Of a stretch of 64,000 nt of DNA, positions 41,986 through 52,809 are shown piece by piece (positions within the stretch are counted from its first letter, which is position 1; the number at the start of each line of letters is the position of its first letter). Below the pieces are notes generated by a model. That model ran no database searches. It was not told the DNA's origin and saw nothing but the letters and a program-made list of their open reading frames with translations. The stretch covers positions 1-64,000 of the forward strand of contig JALQPE010000581.1 in NCBI GenBank assembly GCA_030407315.1. The letters run 5' to 3'. A program made the translations under genes and the position numbers. Source of the DNA: Asparagopsis taxiformis (Eukaryota; Rhodophyta; Florideophyceae; Bonnemaisoniales; Bonnemaisoniaceae).

Positions 41986-44681
41986 ATGACGAATAAGCGC
42001 AGGCGCAACAGCAATCCGATCGTTGACGACGCAACCGTGCCAATTCTGCGCGAACCCGCTAGCCCTTGGGAGGATTCTAGTGACATGGGTACACGTCGAA
42101 ACGTAGGTCGCGCCGCCCGCGAAACTACTCTCGCTGGCAAAGACTTCCTCCGCCTCTTGCTGGATTTATTCGCCCACTCAAGTTTCGCAGACTTGACGGA
42201 CAAGCCGGGAGGTTTCACATACGCGGACCTTGGCGCTTGGGTTGCGCAGGGCACGGAAGAACAATTTGTGGCGCTGCAAGGTCGACTCAGCATGTCCTTC
42301 AGCGGTCGTTCGAAGAATGCTGGAGTCGAGGCGGATGTTGCCGAAATCGTCATGGCAGAGATGAACGTTGAGCGAGCCAAGCAGATTGTTCGTCTGGCAT
42401 TACCCATTGCCGAGTTTTCAAGACAGGATGAGCGTATCGGGCAATGGGTTGAGCACTGCATCCTTTCTGGGATCGTGCCGCAGACCTTCCTTATTGGATG
42501 TAACATGCTTCCTTCGCCACTACAGGCGCCGCAGCGCGGGGAACCAAGCGCCTTCGTTCTTGCTCCACCGGAAACGTTCGAGGTATTGATGTATTTCCAA
42601 GCGTTGTCTATCATCCGAAATCACAACAAGAACCTGCCGCGTCGCCGAATAGGAGATGCGGCCGAAGAGGGGAACGAAGCCGCACGCGTCCCAGCCCATC
42701 GGAAAAGCACTAATCGAGCTTGTTACGTGGTTCAAGTTTTATACCATGCTTGGACCGATGTGGCCTACGCCGCAAAGTTTTCCAGCTTCGAAGAGTTGAT
42801 GGCGCCGTACATCATTTTCGACAGCAGTGAGCATTGGTTTGACGTGCTCGATGAAGGTCTATTCGCACCGATGGAGCAGAAGCTAGATCTCTACCACAAC
42901 AAAGCTCCCCTATCTCATCCTGATGGATATGGTGGAAAAGTAGAGACAAGAACCAGTGCGCAGCACAGTGCATTTAGGGACCTTGTGAGGAAGTTCTTCG
43001 ACCGGTTGCAGTTTCTTATCGTCAACCCGGACCTGTACACCTGGCCGGAGTCCGACCGCTGGGGGGCACTGGAAATATACTTCTCAAGCGGAAATCCGGA
43101 CAAGCTGCCAGCGTATTTGACACCCTCGACGAAGACGTTATGGCTGTCCTCCGCCCGGCACCACAAGCCGCGGACGCAGAAAAGGTCCCCAAGCCGGTTG
43201 ATGACACTCCCACTCGTCGCAACACAGGAGGGAGAGGTTTGGTTCCGTCGACAAGACACACAACCAGGCTTCAACTTGGACCTGGGAGGACCAGTCTTAC
43301 TGCCCAAGGGCCGTCTCCCCCGTCACCGTCACCCCATGCGACAGAAGAGCAGGAAAGTGAAGGGCAGGCTCTCGCAAAGGACTTTCTTTCGAAAATGAGT
43401 CAGTATTGCCGGGTGTACGACGTCCCTTTCGAAGATTTGGTCAGTGCCGACGAGAGCCGAGAACACGTGCCCATCACGGGCAACGTTCAGCTCATTCTGA
43501 CTGATCCGCCCTACAATGTTCGTCGTAAGAGGAACGATTCCAACTCTTCGTACGACAGGCTAACTGCAGAAGATATGCAGGCTAGCATCGAAGTGTTTGA
43601 CGAGCTGTTGCGCCCCGGTGGCCACGGCATCGTGTTCTGCTCGGTTTTGCAGTTCTACGAATGGTTCCATTACTTGGAAACGTACAAAGGACCGCAGTCA
43701 GAAGGCCCAACCGATACTGCTGCCAGTGATGACGGGTCGGATGAAGAAGAGGTTACGTCCATGAATTCGGACTCCGAAGCATCGCAGCACAGTGGCGAAG
43801 AAAGTGCGGATGAGGAGGAGGACGAGGAGGAGGAGGACGTCGTTCGGAATTCAGTTTTCTTCGTTGACGAGGTACCTCTGTTGTTTGTCCGACTACCTGG
43901 GCACCTCTATCAAATGCCGGGGCGGAAGAGGTACCAACGCATGAACATGGCAGAGGTCGCTATCCACTTCTGGAAGCGAGGTGTTCCGTTCAAGACCGGA
44001 AGCGAGATGGTGGCCTATAGGAACCACGGATACATGGACGGCACGTACCCGGCGTGGTGCAACGTCACCATCAATATGCCCGCCATCGATTCGAATGAGA
44101 TGGTGTGGCGAACAAGGAGCACAACCGGTGCTACGGTCAGAGTTCGTGCAGAGCAGAAGAGCGTCGCTCTCATGATGGAGTTGATCAGCCAGCATTCACA
44201 GCCTGGTGATATTGTTGTCGATCCATTCTCTGGCACTTTCGCAACGGGAAAAGCAGCTATGAGCTTGCCTGAGCACCGTGTTTTCGTCGGCAGTGACATG
44301 GACAAATTGTGTGTGGTACGATCGCTTCCAAAGCTGTGTGCAGTCATGTCACGTGTAATTCTTTCAAACAACACTGACATGAGGGTCACGACAGAAGCGA
44401 AACAGAGTGCTGAGAAGTTCTTGGCGTCCCCCTCTGTCACGATGCGTACGCAGAGGGAACGCAGGATCATCGAACCCCCACCTGGCCTTCCCCTGTACCA
44501 GAGGTTCCCGAAATATATTCGGCAGTACCTCTGGCAGCTGTGCCCAGAGTCGATTGCGTCGCGCGAGCACATGGAGAAACCGGTACATTATTGGCCACCT
44601 TCCCTGCGCCGCTGGTTGCAAACTGAAAACCCTCGCGTGATGCGGGCACACGATTGTGTTGCGAAAAAATTGAGCGTTTAG
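41986..44681 (+). CDS. Beta-class DNA methyltransferase (DPPY) with large N-terminal region
   Basis: The C-terminal half is an N6-adenine or N4-cytosine DNA methyltransferase. The catalytic motif LILTDPPYNVRR (near 43500) precedes the SAM-binding motif IVVDPFSGTFATGKAAMSL (near 44220), the permuted order of beta-class enzymes. Between them are FDELLRPGGHGIVFCSVLQF, a long acidic insert (EESADEEEDEEEEDVV) and MPGRKRY. The N-terminal 370 residues are mostly helical and unrecognised. Frames 41986-43398 and 43140-44681 join at about 43090-43110 if one base is restored (FDTLDEDVMAVLRPAP continues without stop), giving about 898 residues; two separate proteins are the alternative. Eukaryotic cellular adenine methylases are usually of other types, and beta-class enzymes suggest a bacterial, phage or transposon source. 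The head-to-head neighbour is the ParB-dioxygenase. Confidence 0.84.
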
Positions 44682-44730
44682 GGGATTTAGGGGATTTTAG
44701 ATTAGGGGATTTAGGGGATTTTCCTTTTAT
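44679..44730. repeat. Short TTAGGGGATT tandem repeat
   Basis: Four loose copies of TTAGGGGATTT start in the methyltransferase stop codon. It resembles a telomere-type G-rich repeat but is too short and irregular to call one. Confidence 0.6.
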
Positions 44731-46481
44731 ATTATATATATTAGGGGGATTAATGGCATTTGGCCGTAAGGTTAGGTTTAGGCCATTCGAACTAGGAGGA
44801 TGTGTCTTTTGCCATGTTTCAGGTTTAAGGAAGTCGAAGTTTTTTAATTAGTCTTTAGGCAGGTAAATGTTTTGGATATAGGAGTAGTCACTAGGAGATT
44901 TGTTGGTAGACGATATTCTTCGCGCAATAGGCGCTAGGAGTATAGATGGTGGCAGACTATGAGGGTTTCAGTAATAAGTACGTGCATGAAGGATTTGTCT
45001 GTTATGATGATTCTAATTGAAGGAAGTAAAGAGGTCTGGACTTAGTCTTGAAACGGATGATTGTTCTGGGATTTTGAGATAATCATTAAGGTGCTTATGA
45101 CTGGACGAAGTGCTCTGCCTAATACATTTGAAGAGGATCAAAGGAAGCGCTCAAGGTTGAAAACACGGTTGAACTCCAAGCAGACTATGTGCGTATTCAG
45201 AAAACCTAGGAAAGCTATAACTGTAAGCCCTCTAAAATACGACGACCCACTCATATGGTAGACTTCTGCAGAATCTTTTACAGCTACCACCGATGTCGCC
45301 ACTGCGTATTATTTCGAGGATACACTCCTGCCATTAAAATGTCGGCCAGCACAGACCACACATCATCTCCAGTAGCATCCGGGTGTTCACGTCTACAATG
45401 CAGCCCTACCTCAAAGTGAGGACTTATCAGATACCTTATAACATCTGTATTAATTTGAAGTAGCTATTTATTTCCGTTCGAGATCACGGAGTCCAAAACA
45501 ATGCTGTATTGAGCAATCATCACATTAATGTTATGGGTCCAGCTGAAATGTCATGGGAGAGTTCACACCTTAGTATGACCTTCCAATGTGCAAAACATGT
45601 TCTATGACGAGCATATGAAATAGAAAGAGCTCGTTTGATGTATAAATAAGGAGCATTCCATTTTCAGTAAGTAACCGACAAGTGGTATCTCTCACATATA
45701 CATGAGATCCCATACGCCCACCTCCAGCGTATTATGCGAGTATCTATTCTCTAAAATACAAATATCACGTACACCACAGGCTCATATTTAGTTTATCAGA
45801 TTTCCATATTTGGTTTTTGGCCCCATGAAAAACCCAAATAATGATAGTAACTCTTTCTGGAGCATTTGAAAATAAAATTGGTTTCTTATGCCTGCAAAAA
45901 GTGTACATAGTTCCTCAGATGTATTATGTAATATACAGCTACGATTTCTTCCCCTGGACAAAATACAACTTCACAATACCTGTAACAGCCATTTCCAACC
46001 AATGGCTGACTACTGACAAAAATAGTTTCACTATTATTATCAGTGAATCTCTGTTGAGTACCTTTCTGAGAAATATTTTCCTGCCTTTCCGCCCCAAGGA
46101 CAGTTCATGCCGTATAATGCGGTGTAATAGTTTCATTACACGTTATCACCTCTCGTTGCACAATACGAAACAAAAAGATTCTGCTAGGTTTCTCCTCCCG
46201 AGTATAGTCCATTGCTACGCCATTCAACAAAACATGTTAATTGATGCATTATGTCAAAGCAAAATGGGTCCTGAATCTTCTGCAACTAGACCTGACATGT
46301 ATAAAGGATGTTTCCTTCGTAGAAGAACCTACTGTCATTCCATAGAGTACATGCAGAATAAGGGAGCAGTACAGCGGCTAGTTTCTTTGGCTTTCGATCA
46401 AGTTACACAGTGCATCGCGTACAATTCCGCAACATTTTCGCAGAATGAGCAATAGAGAACATATTTCATTACATCCCAAAA
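44731..46481. other. AT-rich gene-poor DNA
   Basis: The longest frame (45841-46455, 204 residues) is Tyr/Phe/Ser-rich and has no recognised domain. It may be chance in AT-rich sequence. Nothing else is seen. Confidence 0.35.
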
Positions 46482-46763
46482 CCCTAGTGGACATTTGTAT
46501 GTATTTTGAGTAGTTTTGGAGGTCGATAAGAGTACAAGGGGTCAGAAGCATGTTGAGTGGAGGATATCCGCCCTCGGGAAAAGTATTTTTATGTAATAAA
46601 AGTTTGGGGGTCAAAACCATGCTGAGTGGAGGAGTTTACGAAGATATTGTGATGCATCACAAAGCATGCTTTCCGGAGCATTCACCTCGTATTTGGAGCA
46701 TACATAGAGGTCAATTGGATCATCCATACGTGCTCCATAAACCCTCGTAAATGTCCACTAGGG
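46482..46763. mobile_element. MITE-like element with 15-bp inverted repeats
   Basis: CCCTAGTGGACATTT at 46482-46496 is exactly inverted at 46749-46763, enclosing 252 bases with no gene. Both ends are flanked by AAAA, a possible 4-bp target duplication. Inside, a segment with TGAGTGGAGGA occurs twice (46552 and 46622). Confidence 0.65.
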
Positions 46764-47852
46764 AAAATTATTACATAACTTCCTCCCATCGTATCATGCT
46801 ACACTTGGAAGAACTATTTCATCGATACTATTAACATTTCCATCGGTCAACTAACGCGGCCGTAAATTAGACACGTACTCTCTTCCTGTTCAATTAGGTA
46901 GTCCCAGTGGCTGGGAGCTCGCCAATAGATTAGTCATCCCTACCAAAAACATAAGATGATGATGGATTTGCATATTGTTCTATATGATACCTCTTTTGCT
47001 TCAGATTAGGTGGAGGCATATAACGAGGAGCCAGAAAACTCTTGCACCAGAAAAAAGGGTGTGCTTGCATCCTAAGAAACTAAATATCCTCGAGGACGTT
47101 CGATCGAACAGCTCGCAATAGTATTATTCATGGAGTGCAAAGCTAATGCCTCGACTCCTAGCTCACTAGATCCATACGATCTGGAGACAGTATAATGACT
47201 TAGAGCGGTAAGGTAGGATGCTTCTGGGCACCATTGCAATTCCTCTTCCTGAAGCACCAAAAAGGAAGACAGAAGTACAGTCAGGCTTTTCGTCGGCATA
47301 GCAAATGACAACACAGTTTTTTTCAAATCCTTCCAAATCATCTCCCCCTATTTTGGTGATCATTACGACTCAGGAGACACTGTTTCAGTACAGTAAGAAA
47401 CATGTTTCTGTAGGGCGCTCGACTCTCTAGGCCTCTCTGCCGTTGTTGGACGCAGCCTGTATGGAACCCAATAGGACCAATATATAATCTAGAAAACCCT
47501 AAAAATTTATTTTTCAACTCTAAATATTCAAGAAAATACAAAAACGTTTCAAGAACAAAACATGGACCCTTTAACTTGAACGTACCAGCTACAATATCGT
47601 TAACTTTTGTTATTTCAGGGAACTACCCCTTCAAACGGGCAACATTAATCCCATCCCTAGGTTTCCTGTACCTTACAATATACTACATACTTAGCCTGGT
47701 CAGGGAATCATGACAAATAACAAACCTGTTGATCCCGCAGCCGCGTAAGCCTTGACCTGAGTAGTACCACTACTTTCAACGTCCTTCACCGGTAGAATAT
47801 ATGTGTCGAATACGACTGAAACCTTTGACAGTGCCTTGATCGGGCAAACGTA
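46764..47852. other. AT-rich gene-poor DNA
   Basis: Short frames only; no RNA gene or repeat recognised. Confidence 0.35.
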
Positions 47853-49720
47853 CTACCTTAAATGAAAGCCGTCAGATTGCAAATACATACCACTCAGAAT
47901 ACCAGAAAGATACGACAGGAAATTAATAGTCCCCGACACCCCTTCAGAGGGCAGCGAAAGGAGCTTCAAATCCTGCCGTATATGTTTATCTAGAATCGTG
48001 TTGGAGTACCCCTTACCATCGTTACATCCCACATCGTACGATGTGGACGTCCGCACGGATTCATTCCCAGCAAGTTTCCGCGTGCTTTTCTCCCCATATG
48101 TAGTGTAATACCGAAGCACGACCAGAGATGGGCGGGGAAGGGTCAGCCGTCCCCGCCTCAGGCCTATCACACCCGATACAGGCGAAATCATCCGAGAACT
48201 CATTGCATCTCTGAGTAAGGTCGTGGAAGATTGTTTCCAGAGCTTCACGCTTTCGCTTGTGCATCCTAGCCCTACCGTCACTACGGCGCTTCGAAATATC
48301 TGGGAATGCGTTACTCTGAAGAACCCGCCCGTCTATAGATCCTCTCTTACCTCTGCTTTTCTCGACTAGCGGCGACAGCTCGGTTCGTTCCAGGGTTTTA
48401 GCAACGTCAGAGTTCCCACTTTTCTCGCGCTTATGGATTGCTATAGTCCCTAAAAACGCAGGGAACACTCCGTGCTGGTTTTTCGTAGGACACTATTAAT
48501 CCCGAATCTCTAGGTCGATCACGTTCACGGGGAGCTCAAAATCCTTTTGACTTCGTTCATCCACACGAGCCCGGTTCCGCCAGCTATCAACTATCTGCAG
48601 GGCGTATTACCTCATCTTGCAACTAGTATTAGGAAGGCTGTCCCTCAACATCTCTCTCGCCATTCGCTGCGCCCTACCGAAGTGTAGCGCAGGGTGATCT
48701 CGATGCCGAGAATCTTCTCGGAGTTCAGATTCCGTTTCCCCTACATAACCTAGCAGACAGACTGGATTTTCCGTTGATCTGAGATCGGTTTTTTTCTTCC
48801 TCCTCTTCCTCACTAGAGCACTCCGGAGACGAACTCACTCTCTTGCGGGCTAACCGATCCCGCTGCCTCGTGGCCGTGGGACCACTTGCCTATCCGCTAC
48901 CCCTTTTCCTCCCTTGTAACCTTCCGTCGGTTCTCTATTCGATGAAATCTACCAGGCTCCTATCTTTCGCGAGTCCCGACAGCTCTAAGTACTTCAGTCG
49001 TTCCAGAACTTTCTGATTGTCCGCCCGCTTATCCTCGAATCTGTTTTGAATGCTGGACAGCTTTTCCAGAATAGGCAAAGTTCCAGTTCTATCCAATGTC
49101 TGTGTGCTTCCTCTCCCCAAGTTTCCGTGGAGCACCAGTGTTAACCAGCATTGCTGAATTCCCAGGACGGTTCGGTCCCCCCTCATCCTTCAAACATCTG
49201 AACAGATCGGCTTCTACCGCTTCTTTTGGATCGGCACCCTCCTCGGTACCCGATTTAGAATCCGAGTCAATCCCGCCTCCGCTTGCCTCTGGGAGGGGAG
49301 CAATTCTGCTCACTCTTCTTCCCTTTCTATTCGGGTTCATGGCCTTTTTAGCCTCCTTACACCCAGTTAGTTCGCTTCTAACACATTCTTTCGGCTCGTC
49401 GCTCTCACCTCCCCGAGCGTCCACTTCCCTATTGCTGGAGGACAGTACGTTGAGTTTGGAGGTCACAAACTCCCGGAATAATTCTTAAGGGGCTTCACGT
49501 CGGACTAGCGTGTGTGCCCGTCTCTCGTAATGAGATTCGCAGAAGTTTGGCAAGAGCTTTCTTCGTCGCTTCCGGGGCTTTCTCCACGAATCTATTACAT
49601 TCAGAAATGGCTGTAGCGAGAATTTTGTGGATCTGCACTGGCCGCAGTTGTTTTTTCAGCCGCTACTGGGGATTTCATTCTCTTATATTTTCTGTTAAAC
49701 ATAATTTTTTCATAGAACCG
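47853..49720 (-). pseudogene. Decayed unknown gene
   Basis: Successive minus-strand fragments look protein-like but change frame and hit stops: MFNRKYKRMKSPVAAEKTTA, then KILATAISECNRFVEKAPEA, then DLFRCLKDEGG, then coiled-coil-like PILEKLSSIQNRFEDKRADN, and finally KLLSLPSEGVSGTINFLSYL. Unlike the other frame breaks in this window, shifts here go in the one-extra-base sense. That suggests real decay or unrecognised introns. The product is unknown. Confidence 0.4.
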
Positions 49721-51045
49721 GCATGCTCACTCCGGCCCCTTGCTGGATGTTTCGGGACTCAACTTGATTATACTCCCAAGTAGGTCTACCCGCAACCGCA
49801 AGGGTTTCCATGGCCATATATTTACAACATCTCAGACGAGCCCCATTTTTCACTTTCTCCAGAGCAACTCTAGCATCCTAGCATCTTCCATCCAGTCCCA
49901 ATGGTTCCTTTGTTCCGTCCACCTAAGATACAACGATGACGCTCTCCTCTGCATGCAAACGGTTATAATGCATCAAAACAGTACAATTTCCTATCGCTAA
50001 CGCCTCTCATTCATATTCGCTACCCACATGATGTTGGAATTGTGAATGGCTCCGAGAGAATCTAAGAGATTTCTAGCCCTTGAACTAAACAAACACTCGA
50101 AAGTTCTTTTACGCCTCAATCCAACATAGAACGAGTTCGATAAGTACACAGCTCTCCATAGGAAGCATCAAGGCGCATCCAACAATTCTAGACCCCGTAT
50201 TTCAAATTAATACAGCGCTACCTCGTCACGACAATATCCAGTTGCATCCACCACAGGACTCTTGAGGAAAAGATTATTATCCTCTCAACGCATTCGTCGG
50301 CGCAAAACATGCCATCTGCAGTACTAGAAAATGTGGTTTATTTTTCGACAATGTCCATACAATGAGTCACGATCTCAGAAATAGTACATCGAGAATCAGA
50401 TAAATGAGCCTGATCAGGTTTCTTCGACTTTGAAACAGTATTGAAGCAGGAAAGAGCTCTAAACCACAATTCAAAATTAGTATCTAGTTTCTATTACAGT
50501 AAACTTGCTCTAATTCCGCCGAAACAGTCAGTTCTTTGCGTGAAATACCTGCATCCATCATGATGTTAATTTCCTGACCTCCACTAAATATATGAAAGAA
50601 ATGATTTTACATAAGTTGCCTGTCCCCTGTTATCTCATGCCTAGAATCCAGATCGAGCTGCTGATCTATATATGAGAACTATTTCAGCTTCAATTGTTAC
50701 TCTAGCTCAGTTTCCTCCGGAAAGATATCCATATGATACTCGCTTCACTGAAAACGCACAGTAACCCGTTTTCAGGGTTTATTTGTGCTATTTGCATAGT
50801 AAAGTTTCCTCATACAACCACTCTCATAATGAACATCCTTCATGGAGACTGTCAGCTCTAGCAGTTGACTTTCACAGCCGTGCATACCCCAAGAGAAGAC
50901 ACTGCTATTTCTTGGTATAGTTTCCTGCCTTTACACTGTGATTTGGTCTCCACAGCGCTGTGGACATAATGGTAAGAGGAACTCAAACATGGAATATATT
51001 TTTGTTGGCCGCTAGGGAACACCTTCTATCAGTACCACTACTCTG
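49721..51045. other. AT-rich gene-poor DNA
   Basis: No supported gene. A 14-bp perfect palindrome CCACAGCGCTGTGG lies near 50951. Confidence 0.35.
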
Positions 51046-52809
51046 CTAGTTGTACTCAGATTCACTGGATATGGCATCCTTATCACAAGTACTTTCGCGG
51101 TGAAGAATTGACGCGAATGCTGAAGCATTCTGCTCGAAGGACCGATCTAGATTACCGACGTAAGTTTCTCGCAGCTGTTCTACTGAAGTATTCATTATTT
51201 TCGAAAGGTAGTCGAGGAACTGTTCTTCCCTCAGATTCTTCAGAACTTCTCCTTTTCTGTAGCGCAGTACCATATTGGTCGCAAAGCTAGCTCTTAGACT
51301 CATTGGTGTCATGGACGAAAGCTCGGGATCTATTCTTGACAAGAATGACTTCATTGAGTTCTTGATCTGTTCTGAACTCAATCGTTCTCCGTTCTTGCTG
51401 TTGATAAAGAATGAGCTATAGGCTGGCCCTTCTCCATTTGAGCCGGCAATATTGGTTATTGAAGGGCGCATTACCTTGACATGAAAGTGTAGGAAGGAGA
51501 AACAAGATTGGGGAAACATGACATTCGAAGAGTCCACAGTTCTTGTCCTCTTTTCAAATATAGTTTTCATCTCGAAGTAGCCTTTCTCTTCACATGAAGA
51601 TCTCATCAACTCTAGGTCACTTGCTCTCGGGAGAAGGAGCTGTGTGAACACCTGAGGCCTTTGCCCTCCGGCAGTGAATATAAAAAGACACAGCAGATTT
51701 AAACACCACTTACTAACAATTTTCTTCTCTGAGGCAAGTTTTTTTTCTACTCCAGATTGTCCACCAGAGCTCGCCACCATCTTTATGGACCGCATGACAC
51801 CCTTGCAGGCATTCAATGCCGTCAGGACACACCTGTCAATATCTTTTGATGTGAGATGTTTCAGAGATTCCACTCGGTTTTCCATAGACTTTCGGTGTCT
51901 AGACTGCAATCTACAAGCAGTTTTATGAGAGCTTGCGATACCAGATAGATAGCGGATGTTGAGTTGAATATCAGCTCTCTTCGCTCCATCTTCACAGAAA
52001 TGTATGTCAGCATAGTTACAGAGCTTCAACAAGTGATTTGCTTTGCACATTACTGTTGCATATGCACTGCGAACCTGAAAATATCCGATGAATGCTTTTG
52101 TCGCTTTCAACAAGGTTGTTAGTCTCAGCAGTGATCCTTTCTCAGAGAGGTCATTGACTTCAACTTCCCGAACAACGACGCAGAAACGTGCATACTGTCC
52201 GATAGCCACCCGAAACTGCTCATATGTCCCCAGTGGCAAACCCAAAGACTGTCTTCCCTCCCACTCACTAGCGAATATTGATTTCATATCTTCTGAGTTG
52301 TGTTCATTTATCCTCAATCCTTGATATGCCGCCTGCCCTTTTCTTACTGAAGTCGAAATTTTCATTTTCGCCTCGGGTGACGTAAAAAAGTCTTCCTCAA
52401 GGGTATCTGAATAGAGCTCCCATATCTCTGTACAGGTCTGCGCATTTGCGGCTGCCTGAAGGAGTGAAGTGCCCCTCAGCTTCTTAGGCGCTCTATACCC
52501 AGTCATAGCCTTCACAAAAGGATCTCTCCTTTTACCCAGAACCCCTTTCTGCGATGAGATAATATCGTCAAGCATAGAATACTGTCCAAGCTGGTTTTGT
52601 TCCGATGATTCGTTGAAAGTATTCTTTAGTGTTCCACAGAATCCCTCACTTTCTGGATTATAGCTAGAGTCATCACCAGGGTCTAGCTCTGGTGAATTCT
52701 CCTCCCTTCCATTCACATCACTTCGATGCCCATTATGTTTCTTTTCCTGTCCATCTGGACTCAGTTGTTCGGGTGAAGAATCGCTATGGTATTCCATCAG
52801 AGTATCCAT
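51046..52809 (-). CDS. Tyrosine recombinase, Crypton-like
   Basis: A 587-residue undamaged frame from ATG 52809. After an acidic, Ser-rich N-terminus comes a helical core-binding domain (YQGLRINEHNSEDMKSIF and FRVAIGQYARFCVVVREVEV). The catalytic domain then shows the first Arg in TAGGQRPQVFTQLLL, the beta-hairpin Lys region (KGYFEMKTIFEKRTRTVD), the second Arg in TPMSLRASFATNMV and the nucleophile Tyr in TSVEQLRETYVG. The HxxR histidine is replaced (MSLR) and the second His/Trp position is Asn. That is unusual but still compatible with the R-R-Y core. Such enzymes move Cryptons and DIRS-type elements, and in fungi the giant Starships. No flanking repeats of its own were found. Two paralogous N-terminal-only genes lie downstream at 54.3 and 56.9 kb. 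Confidence 0.78.
   Translation of the reverse strand: MDTLMEYHSDSSPEQLSPDGQEKKHNGHRSDVNGREENSPELDPGDDSSYNPESEGFCGTLKNTFNESSEQNQLGQYSMLDDIISSQKGVLGKRRDPFVKAMTGYRAPKKLRGTSLLQAAANAQTCTEIWELYSDTLEEDFFTSPEAKMKISTSVRKGQAAYQGLRINEHNSEDMKSIFASEWEGRQSLGLPLGTYEQFRVAIGQYARFCVVVREVEVNDLSEKGSLLRLTTLLKATKAFIGYFQVRSAYATVMCKANHLLKLCNYADIHFCEDGAKRADIQLNIRYLSGIASSHKTACRLQSRHRKSMENRVESLKHLTSKDIDRCVLTALNACKGVMRSIKMVASSGGQSGVEKKLASEKKIVSKWCLNLLCLFIFTAGGQRPQVFTQLLLPRASDLELMRSSCEEKGYFEMKTIFEKRTRTVDSSNVMFPQSCFSFLHFHVKVMRPSITNIAGSNGEGPAYSSFFINSKNGERLSSEQIKNSMKSFLSRIDPELSSMTPMSLRASFATNMVLRYRKGEVLKNLREEQFLDYLSKIMNTSVEQLRETYVGNLDRSFEQNASAFASILHRESTCDKDAISSESEYN

Noticed and set aside
44679..44730. Interstitial telomere
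   Set aside because: Only about four irregular TTAGGGGATTT units, too few to distinguish from a simple repeat.
45841..46455. 204-residue ORF in AT-rich DNA
   Set aside because: No domain or paralog in the window, composition typical of random AT-rich sequence; kept only as a note.
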